A DNA stretch of 6,800 bases from an uncultured Arcobacter sp. (GTDB taxonomy: Bacteria > Campylobacterota > Campylobacteria > Campylobacterales > Arcobacteraceae), in contig CAJXWI010000141.1 in assembly GCA_913062735.1 (NCBI GenBank), positions 1-6,800 of the forward strand, read 5' to 3'. The translations under genes were made by a program, and so were the position numbers. Below, piece after piece: positions 1-5,486 of this stretch. A model generated the notes under the pieces. That model searched no databases and was not told the DNA's origin. It saw only the letters and a program-made list of their open reading frames with translations. Numbering within the stretch: the stretch's first letter is position 1; every line of letters begins with the position of its first letter.

Positions 1-329
1 AATAAATTGAAACACTCTTTTAAAATGATTTTATCGTTAAATTTTATTGCTTCTGTTTTAAAACCTTTAGGATGAGGATAGGGTATATTAAATGAACTTT
101 TATATAAACCTACAACATCAAATAACCAATCTTTTAATAATCTAGTTTCATTTTCTGTGAAATTTTGTTTAGTTTCTATGAAATATAAATCAAAAGTATT
201 GTTTATATGTTCTTTTTTATTTGTCCAACCTTCTACGAAGTGAAGGACTGGATTGTTTATTTTATTGAAATAGTCTTGGAAGTTTACGTTGGTTTTTTTG
301 TTTTTTGTTGGGATTGAATTAGAATACAT
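1..329 (-). CDS. Hypothetical protein, N-terminal part; C-terminus beyond the left edge
   Basis: Reading the minus strand from the ATG at 329-327 gives 109 uninterrupted codons to the window edge with no stop, so this is the start of a longer gene. The start is supported by an SD (AGGA, plus-strand 336-339) 6 bases upstream. The protein begins MYSNSIPTKNKK and has a lysine/asparagine-rich leader. It continues with aromatic-rich soluble sequence, including HFVEGW around residues 30-35, LFDVVGLY around 69-76 and a proline-rich IPYPHPKGF at about 82-90. I see no signal peptide, membrane helix or nucleotide-binding motif. I do not recognise the family. It is transcribed away from the defence operon across a 425-base gap, so it may be an unrelated neighbour or another defence-island gene. 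Confidence is for it being a real gene, not for any function. Confidence 0.72.
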   Translation of the reverse strand, partial: MYSNSIPTKNKKTNVNFQDYFNKINNPVLHFVEGWTNKKEHINNTFDLYFIETKQNFTENETRLLKDWLFDVVGLYKSSFNIPYPHPKGFKTEAIKFNDKIILKECFNL

Positions 330-335
330 GTAAAT

Positions 336-339
336 TCCT
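336..339 (-). promoter_or_regulatory. Ribosome binding site of the left minus-strand gene
   Basis: On the minus strand the sequence reads ATAGGAATTTACATG. The AGGA core ends 6 bases before the ATG at 329. This fixes the start of a gene that has no stop inside the window. Confidence 0.6.
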
Positions 340-348
340 ATAGATTAT

Positions 349-366
349 TGTTTCTTTTTTGAAACA
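349..366. repeat. Perfect inverted repeat, possible operator or 5'-UTR hairpin
   Basis: TGTTTC and GAAACA form perfect 6-bp arms around a T6 spacer. The repeat lies 20 bases upstream of the minus-strand start codon and 10 bases upstream of its SD. It could be a dimeric repressor site overlapping the transcription start. In the transcript it could instead fold as a short hairpin with an A6 loop. The arms are short and the region is AT-rich, so chance is possible. Confidence 0.3.
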
Positions 367-646
367 TATAGTAACACAGATTTCTTAGTTTTATAACTTT
401 TGTTGAATTGTTACTTGAAAGTGTTTTATTTAAATTATTGTTTTGTGATATTTCTTTTTTATATTAAAAAAATATTAAATGTCACATAAAAGTAATTTGC
501 TTAAGTATATATTAAGATTGTTGTTATTTTATATGGATAGAATTGTTAAATTGAATTAATATTTAGTTTCAAAACAGATGTTGTTTTATTGGTAAAAGAA
601 GAAGCATTAATTAGTGGGTTTATTCAAAAGTCGGATGCATATCGTA

Positions 647-665
647 TAGATATATCTTAGATATA
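647..665. promoter_or_regulatory. Candidate operator: nested direct and inverted repeat upstream of the OLD-KAP operon
   Basis: TATATCTTAGATATA (651-665) is a perfect inverted repeat with 7-bp arms and a single central base. TAGATATA also occurs twice, at 647-654 and 658-665, exactly 11 bases apart, which would put two half-sites on the same face of the helix. The element lies about 90 bases upstream of the OLD start, a reasonable place for a regulator of the operon. No regulator gene is visible in the window. The arms are almost pure A/T, so some of the symmetry could be chance. Confidence 0.35.
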
Positions 666-745
666 AGTGAGTGATTAAATTAATAATTAGATTCAAAAAT
701 TTACTTTAGTCTACGATAGATAAGATCAATAATGCTATTTAAATA

Positions 746-751
746 AAGGGA
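746..751 (+). promoter_or_regulatory. Ribosome binding site of the OLD-family gene; bears on the choice between two adjacent ATGs
   Basis: AAGGGA lies 3 bases before the first ATG (755) and 6 bases before the second ATG (758). The spacing favours 758, which would give a protein starting MKIRSLYLQ and one residue shorter. The two starts differ only by an extra N-terminal methionine. Confidence 0.55.
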
Positions 752-754
752 AGA

Positions 755-2569
755 ATGATGAAAATAAGAAGTCTGTATTTACAAAACTTTAGAGCATATA
801 AAAATCAGAAAATATTACTTGACGAAAATATGAATGTAATAGTTGGGCAAAATGATATTGGTAAGTCAACAATTCTAGAAGCTATAGATATATTTTTTGG
901 TCAAGAAGTAATTAAAATTGATATTACAGATTGGAATAAGGATAAACTAACTGAACAAATATCTATTGCAGTTGAGTTTATTGTAGAAGATGATATGAAA
1001 ATTAATATTGATAGTGGGAATGAAACAAATTTAAAAGATGAATATCTTTTGAATGAGGGCGGTTTTTTGGAAGTCCATAAAGTATTTAATATATCAAATG
1101 GAAAATTACAAAAAGAAAAAGTTTTTATTCATGCAAATTATTTTGATAAATCAAGTACACCATTAATTAGTCAAAAAATTATTGATTTGAGAAAGTTGTT
1201 ACCTGATTTAGGATTAGAAGGCATCAATAAATCAAAAAGTGCTGAAATTAGAAAAGCTATTTATTCTAAATTTATTGAATTAGGAAAGACTTTAGAAATG
1301 TATTTTATAGAAATTGCAAAAGAAGATACTAAGAAGATATGGGAAAATTTGCAAAAAGAATTACCTTTGTTTTTTTTATTTCAAAGTGATAGGGCTAACA
1401 AAGATAGTGATGGAGATATCCAAAATCCACTGAAATCAGCTACTAAGAAGATAGTATCTGACTTTGAAGAAGATTTCCAAAAAATCAGAGCTCAATTGGA
1501 AACTAAACTCCTTGAGATTGGTAATGAAACAATAGAAAAAATGAAAGATATGGGACTAGCAGTTGCAGAAAGTCTAACTCCCAAGGTAAGCAATAAAAAC
1601 TTAGATACTCTTTTCTCTTTTTCTTTGGAAAGTGATGATGGAATACCACTAAATAAGAGAGGAAGTGGTTTTCGAAGGATGATTACCTTGAATTACTTTA
1701 GAGTAGAAGCAGAGAGGAAAACTTCGACCAAAACTAATAAAAATGTAATCTATGGGATTGAAGAACCAGAAACTGCACAGCATCCAAATCATCAAAAAAT
1801 GTTAATTAATGCATTAATAGAGTTATCAAGAAAAGAAAATCATCAAGTAATAATTACTACTCATACTCCTGAAATTTCAAAATTAATGAAAGAAAATAAT
1901 CTTATTTTTATAGCTAAAGATAATAATGAACCAACAATTATAGAAGACAAAGAGGAAAAACTTAAATTAATATCTGAAACATTAGGATTGCACCCCTTTT
2001 TCAGTAGTAAAGTCATTGTGTGTTTAGAAGGACCACATGATGTGAATTTTATAAAAAATATAAATCAATCAATCTCTGAGTTTAAAGATATTATTGATTT
2101 AGAAAACGAAGACATAAGTTTACTTCCATTAACAGGAGGGAACTTAAAACAATGGGTTGATAAAAACTATTTAGAAAATTCCAATGTTCTTGAACTTCAT
2201 ATTTACGACAGCGATACGGGATCGGGTAAAAATGCAGGACAATATGTAAAAGAACAAAAGTCTATCAATACAAGAAGAGATGGTTCATATTGTTTTATAA
2301 CTAATAAAAGGGAAATGGAAAATTACATTCACAAAGATTTAATTGAAGAAAAGTTTAAAATTGATTGTAACTCAATATCTGATTGGGATGTTGAAGATAT
2401 ACCTAATTATATAAAATCAAAGAGTACGACGTCCGATGAAAATGCAATAAAAGGTATTTTGAATGGGCAACTGTCAAAAGAAATAACCAAAAAACATTTG
2501 GAAGATTTAAATGCTTATGATGAGATTAAAGATTGGTTTAAAAAAATAAATGAATTAAATAATATATAA
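755..2569 (+). CDS. OLD-family ATP-dependent endonuclease (AAA/ABC-type ATPase plus TOPRIM domain)
   Basis: This is a 604-residue protein with the two-part OLD layout. The N-terminal SMC/ABC-like ATPase shows LYLQNFRAY (7-15), Walker A GQNDIGKST (31-39) and a signature-like KRGSGFRR (301-308). It also has Walker B GIEEPET (334-340) and a switch histidine in TTH (368-370). Residues 204-226 (PLFFLFQSDR, then DSDGDIQNP) match a pattern I associate with one branch of this family. The C-terminal TOPRIM nuclease has CLEGPHD (423-429, E425), IYDSD (483-487, D485 and D487) and KREMENY (518-524), so the metal-binding acidic residues appear intact. Family knowledge: OLD proteins such as P2 Old and GajA cleave DNA in anti-phage defence, with ATP or nucleotides controlling activity. 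It heads a two-gene operon, 14 bases before a KAP NTPase. No UvrD-type helicase adjoins it, so this is not canonical Gabija. The fold is confident; a defence role is inferred from context. Confidence 0.93.
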   Translation: MMKIRSLYLQNFRAYKNQKILLDENMNVIVGQNDIGKSTILEAIDIFFGQEVIKIDITDWNKDKLTEQISIAVEFIVEDDMKINIDSGNETNLKDEYLLNEGGFLEVHKVFNISNGKLQKEKVFIHANYFDKSSTPLISQKIIDLRKLLPDLGLEGINKSKSAEIRKAIYSKFIELGKTLEMYFIEIAKEDTKKIWENLQKELPLFFLFQSDRANKDSDGDIQNPLKSATKKIVSDFEEDFQKIRAQLETKLLEIGNETIEKMKDMGLAVAESLTPKVSNKNLDTLFSFSLESDDGIPLNKRGSGFRRMITLNYFRVEAERKTSTKTNKNVIYGIEEPETAQHPNHQKMLINALIELSRKENHQVIITTHTPEISKLMKENNLIFIAKDNNEPTIIEDKEEKLKLISETLGLHPFFSSKVIVCLEGPHDVNFIKNINQSISEFKDIIDLENEDISLLPLTGGNLKQWVDKNYLENSNVLELHIYDSDTGSGKNAGQYVKEQKSINTRRDGSYCFITNKREMENYIHKDLIEEKFKIDCNSISDWDVEDIPNYIKSKSTTSDENAIKGILNGQLSKEITKKHLEDLNAYDEIKDWFKKINELNNI

Positions 2570-2577
2570 GGAGAAGG
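2568..2577 (+). promoter_or_regulatory. Strong ribosome binding site overlapping the upstream stop codon
   Basis: AAGGAGAAGG starts inside the TAA stop (2567-2569) of the OLD gene and ends 6 bases before the KAP ATG at 2584. It holds two purine cores, GGAG and AAGG. The overlap supports translational coupling of the two genes. It also selects ATG 2584 over the later in-frame ATG at 2605, which has no SD. Confidence 0.75.
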
Positions 2578-2583
2578 TAATTT

Positions 2584-4068
2584 ATGATTGTAAAAAATAA
2601 TGCAATGGAAATAAATGAAAATAGTATATTTAAAAATGACGCTTTGTCTAGAGAAGATTCTATTAAAGACTTATCTCAAATAATTATTGCAAATAATGAA
2701 CCCCTCGTATTTAGTATTAATGCTAGTTGGGGTTCAGGAAAAACTACTTTTGTAAAAATGTGGCAAGCGTATTTAAAAAAAGAATGTGCAGTAAATAGTC
2801 TATATTTTAGTGCATGGGAAGATGATTTTTCAAAAGAACCTTTAATATCTATTTTAGGAGAATTAAACACATATATTAGTGAAAATTTTCCTGCAAATTC
2901 TCCCCAACGTAGTGGATTTAAAAAAGTAATAAATATTAGTGGAAAAGTACTGAAAATAGCACTTCCTGCTGCTATGAAAGGTGCCACAGCAGGATTACTT
3001 GATTTTGATGCTGGATTTGAAGGAGCTGCTTCTTCAATAGCAGAGAACTCAACTAAAGTTTTAATAGAGAATTACTCTGTTGATAAAAATATATTAAAAG
3101 AATTTAAAAAATCAATTGAAAATGTTTTAACTGAAATTGATAAAAATAAACCATTTATTATTTTTATAGATGAACTTGATAGATGTAGACCTTTGTACTC
3201 GATTGAATTATTAGAGAGAATTAAGCATATCTTTGGAATTGAAAAATTAGTATTTGTTTTATCTATTGATAAATCTCAGCTATCAGAATCAATTAAATCA
3301 CAATATGGAAATATTGATGCGAATAATTATTTAAAAAGATTTATTGACTTAGAATATAATTTAAGTAATGTCAATTTAGATTCTTTTTGTGATAAGTTAT
3401 ATATGAAATTTAATTTAGAAAATATTCTAAAAACAAAAGGGATAAATAAGGAAGTAAATATTGAGTTTCATCACTTAACTATTTTAAAAAAGCTAGCACA
3501 CTTATTTGAACTTTCACTAAGAGATATAGAACAGATTTTTACAAAACTACATTTATTATTCAGTACAATTACACCACGGCTATTTGATTCTCACTTTAGA
3601 GTATTTGTTTTCTTTGAAATGTTAAAATCATATGATTCAAGTTTGTATTATGATTTTATAAATAGAAAAATTTCATCTGATAAAATTAAAGATTTAGTAC
3701 TTCCAAAATTTAAAGATGAAAGTGTTTATAAAGATGTAAGTATTATTTTTGAAAATATACTTGATAGTACAGGGAAAACTGACGAAGAATATAATAAGTT
3801 AATAGAAGAAAAAAGTGAAAAGTTAAGCACAATGTCTGATTATGGAACTAAATATAAATCTGAATATGAAGCTTCCGATGAAGAGAAAAGAACTGAACTT
3901 GACTTAATAATAAAGAATAATCATTTAGAACATAAGAGATTGAAACATAGTATAAGGATATTAAGTACGGGATTTGATCAATCGGACAATTATATGTTAA
4001 ATAACTTAGTTAACACTGTTATTAAAAAGATAGAGTTTACTGACAAATTTAATTTTGAAACAATTTGA
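2584..4068 (+). CDS. KAP-family P-loop NTPase, partner of the OLD nuclease
   Basis: This is a 494-residue protein with the KAP pattern. Walker A lies in INASWGSGKTTF (45-56), followed by the family motif FSAWEDD (75-81). The Walker B stretch is FIIFIDELDRCRP (191-203, D196 and E197), followed by VFVLSID (223-229) and YLKRFIDLEYNL (249-260), where R252 is a possible arginine finger. SLRDIEQIF (311-319) is sensor-2-like. The segment between Walker A and B (about 112-160) is alanine/glycine-rich. In many KAP proteins membrane helices are inserted here, but this one is too polar to span a membrane, so the protein is probably cytosolic. Residues about 395-455 are rich in Glu and Lys and may form a coiled coil. 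Family knowledge: KAP NTPases include PifA, which mediates T7 exclusion. The tight coupling to the OLD gene implies a shared complex or pathway, perhaps sensing infection or supplying nucleotide-driven remodelling for the nuclease. That role is inference. Confidence 0.9.
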   Translation: MIVKNNAMEINENSIFKNDALSREDSIKDLSQIIIANNEPLVFSINASWGSGKTTFVKMWQAYLKKECAVNSLYFSAWEDDFSKEPLISILGELNTYISENFPANSPQRSGFKKVINISGKVLKIALPAAMKGATAGLLDFDAGFEGAASSIAENSTKVLIENYSVDKNILKEFKKSIENVLTEIDKNKPFIIFIDELDRCRPLYSIELLERIKHIFGIEKLVFVLSIDKSQLSESIKSQYGNIDANNYLKRFIDLEYNLSNVNLDSFCDKLYMKFNLENILKTKGINKEVNIEFHHLTILKKLAHLFELSLRDIEQIFTKLHLLFSTITPRLFDSHFRVFVFFEMLKSYDSSLYYDFINRKISSDKIKDLVLPKFKDESVYKDVSIIFENILDSTGKTDEEYNKLIEEKSEKLSTMSDYGTKYKSEYEASDEEKRTELDLIIKNNHLEHKRLKHSIRILSTGFDQSDNYMLNNLVNTVIKKIEFTDKFNFETI

Positions 4069-4080
4069 AGCGTCTCTTTA

Positions 4081-4109
4081 ACGATTGATACTCATGGAAT
4101 CTCAATCGT
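4081..4109 (+). repeat. Stem-loop sequence downstream of the KAP gene
   Basis: ACGATTGA (4081-4088) and TCAATCGT (4102-4109) are perfect 8-bp complementary arms around a 13-base loop, starting 13 bases after the KAP stop. No T-run follows, so this is not a standard intrinsic terminator. It could stabilise the 3' end of the operon mRNA, act as an attenuator ahead of Shedu, or be a protein-binding site. Confidence 0.4.
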
Positions 4110-4112
4110 ATC

Positions 4113-4126
4113 TAATACATGTATTA
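4113..4126. promoter_or_regulatory. Perfect 14-bp palindrome, candidate operator in front of Shedu
   Basis: TAATACATGTATTA is perfectly self-complementary over all 14 bases and lies 73 bases upstream of the GTG start of Shedu. Its size and symmetry suit a dimeric helix-turn-helix regulator. No confident -35/-10 pair accompanies it; the nearby TATAAC (4136-4141) has no recognisable -35. Together with the stem-loop just upstream, it makes the KAP-Shedu gap the most structured non-coding stretch in the window. Confidence 0.4.
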
Positions 4127-4189
4127 ATTGATTGTTATAACTAGTGAATGGCACAAAAAAACAAATTATTTAAGTAACAAATAAAGAAT

Positions 4190-4193
4190 AGGA
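4190..4193 (+). promoter_or_regulatory. Ribosome binding site supporting a GTG start for Shedu
   Basis: AGGA ends 6 bases before GTG 4200, matching the spacing seen at the left minus-strand gene. The first internal methionine is residue 173, well inside the protein, so GTG is the only sensible start. Confidence 0.65.
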
Positions 4194-4199
4194 TTAAAA

Positions 4200-5360
4200 G
4201 TGATTAGTTTTACAATAGATAAAGATTTACTTCTTCTTGAGTATAGTAGTGATGATATTAGTTGGGTAACTCGTGAATTGAAAAATGAAGATAGAGTTTC
4301 CTTAAAAAACACATTTAAATTTACTGATAATCATTTTGTTTCTAAAAATGACAATAGCATTTATTTTAATATTGCTCAACTTGATGATGATTATTTTAAA
4401 TTTGATAAAGATACTTTACAACTAGGTGTTGACCTATTTATTCATAAGGATATTGATATTCAAGATAAATTCTTTTTTGCTCATTATAATATTTCTATTT
4501 TTGATAAAATAGAAAAACTTTTAGATAAAAGTGAAACAGAAATTAGAATTGGAAATAGTGAAGATGATAACTTTCCTATTGAAGATTTTAAAAAATTAAT
4601 TAAAAATTTCCCCAATACTAGTGAAAGACAACATTATGTAAATGCAAGAATTGGTTTAATTATACAAGAACATTTTAATACAAACAAAAACTATGAAGAA
4701 ATTTATGATAAATATATGATTCAAAAAGTAACTACCAAAGGTGAAAATATATTGAGTTCATTTAAGAAGTATGAAAATGATAAGTATTCCAAAGTACTTG
4801 GAAAATTGGAATATATGTTAGAAAATGAATCTGATTATGATGAAAAAGATTGGCAAGACGAAATACTTCAAATTATACAATTACTCTATCCCAAATATAT
4901 AAGAGTATTTGATAATGTAACTATAAATGATACTAACACTCTTAGGTCAAAGTATTTAGATTTTATGCTTGTAGATTCAAATGGAAATATAGATATTGTT
5001 GAAATCAAAAAACCTTTTTCTGGCAAGAAAATTATTACATTAGGTACATATAGAAATAATCATGTTCCAGTTAGAGAGCTCTCTGGTTCAATAATGCAAG
5101 TAGAAAAATACATCTATAATCTAAACCGATGGGGTGAAAGAGGTGAAAAGAAACTTACTGAAAATTATAAGTCACAATTACCAAGAGATTTAAAAATAAA
5201 AATCACTAACCCTTGTGGTATTGTAGTACTTGGTAGAGAAATAGGACTTACTACGGCTCAAAAAAATGATTTAGAAATCATAAAAAGAAAATATAAAAAT
5301 GTAATTGATGTAATAACATATGATGATTTAATACAAAGATTAAAGAATATTATCTATTAG
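4200..5360 (+). CDS. sduA: Shedu anti-phage nuclease SduA (DUF4263, PD-(D/E)XK)
   Basis: This is a 386-residue protein starting at GTG. The C-terminal part (about 205-386) carries the Shedu/DUF4263 features. E215 and the WQ pair (218-219) lie in the DEKDWQDEI helix (214-222). The PD-(D/E)XK core is YLDFMLVDSNG (252-262, D254), then the VEIKKP strand (267-272) with E268 and K270. After the core comes Q300 in the IMQVEKYIY helix. IVVLGREIG (341-349) and a final helix follow. The catalytic D, E and K are all present, so the nuclease looks active. Residues 1 to about 200 form a variable N-terminal domain I cannot assign; in Shedu proteins this part is thought to control or sense. The overall length suits a stand-alone SduA. 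Family knowledge: Shedu is a single-gene, often oligomeric, DNA-cleaving defence system. It lies 131 bases after KAP on the same strand, with palindromic DNA between, so it is probably a separate system in the same island. Confidence 0.9.
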   Translation: MISFTIDKDLLLLEYSSDDISWVTRELKNEDRVSLKNTFKFTDNHFVSKNDNSIYFNIAQLDDDYFKFDKDTLQLGVDLFIHKDIDIQDKFFFAHYNISIFDKIEKLLDKSETEIRIGNSEDDNFPIEDFKKLIKNFPNTSERQHYVNARIGLIIQEHFNTNKNYEEIYDKYMIQKVTTKGENILSSFKKYENDKYSKVLGKLEYMLENESDYDEKDWQDEILQIIQLLYPKYIRVFDNVTINDTNTLRSKYLDFMLVDSNGNIDIVEIKKPFSGKKIITLGTYRNNHVPVRELSGSIMQVEKYIYNLNRWGERGEKKLTENYKSQLPRDLKIKITNPCGIVVLGREIGLTTAQKNDLEIIKRKYKNVIDVITYDDLIQRLKNIIY

Positions 5361-5427
5361 AACGAAATTTAGGAATGAAGTTTTATTAGAAATAAAAAAA
5401 TATGAATGATTATATAAAGAAAAATTT

Positions 5428-5450
5428 GTTCAAACGCATATGGTTTAAAC
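5428..5450. repeat. Imperfect inverted repeat upstream of the right-hand ATPase
   Basis: GTTCAAAC (5428-5435) and GTTTAAAC (5443-5450) pair at 7 of 8 positions around a 7-base centre containing CATATG. The element lies 36 bases before the ATG at 5487 and could be an operator for that gene. No T-run follows, so it is not a terminator for Shedu. I found no convincing promoter in the 5361-5486 gap. Confidence 0.35.
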
Positions 5451-5473
5451 GTGAATTGAAGATATTAAAAACA

Positions 5474-5481
5474 GGAAAGGG
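5474..5481 (+). promoter_or_regulatory. Ribosome binding site of the right-hand ATPase
   Basis: GGAAAGGG ends 5 bases before ATG 5487. An in-frame TAA at 5466-5468 rules out any earlier start, so the N-terminus is well fixed. Confidence 0.65.
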
Positions 5482-5486
5482 ACTAT

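Larger units (their letters stand above)
330..754. other. Divergent intergenic region, AT-rich, no supported gene
   Basis: These 425 bases separate the minus-strand gene from the OLD-KAP operon and should hold the promoters of both. The region is more AT-rich than the flanking genes and contains A and T tracts, for example around 452-480. There ATATTAAA occurs twice 11 bases apart (461-468 and 472-479), a spacing of about one helical turn that could favour curvature. Inverted repeats lie at 349-366 and 651-665. For the operon, the -10-like sequences TACGAT (712-717) and TAAGAT (721-726) have no good -35 partner. For the minus gene, TACTAT (plus-strand 368-373) is an equally weak candidate. 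The longest open stretch that looks at all protein-like (550-660) lacks a normal start codon and an SD. I see no tRNA and no riboswitch-like structure. Confidence 0.6.

Noticed and set aside
455..471. TTTTTTA-TAT-TAAAAAA hairpin as a terminator for either strand
   Set aside because: The stem is entirely A/T with a 3-base loop, and it lies between two divergent gene starts where no transcript should end.
550..660. Protein-like open stretch upstream of the OLD gene (contains VVLLVKEEALISGF)
   Set aside because: It has no ATG, GTG or TTG in a usable position with an SD, and it ends at 660 well before the operon. At most it is a degraded fragment, and I cannot support a parent gene.
2676..2987. 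Minus-strand open frame of 103 codons inside the KAP gene
   Set aside because: It lies wholly opposite the Walker A and SAWED region of a confidently assigned gene, and its translation shows no family features. It is a shadow frame.
755..4068. Gabija system (GajA-GajB)
   Set aside because: The first protein is OLD-like as GajA is, but the second has KAP motifs (SAWEDD, FIDELDRCRP) and none of the UvrD-type helicase motifs that define GajB.
4081..4109. Rho-independent terminator after the OLD-KAP operon
   Set aside because: The stem is real, but it has only 3 G/C pairs and no T-run follows on the plus strand, so it does not meet the usual pattern.
4094..4144. 16-codon ATG frame between KAP and Shedu
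   Set aside because: It has no SD and runs through the stem-loop and palindrome. At this length an open frame is expected by chance.
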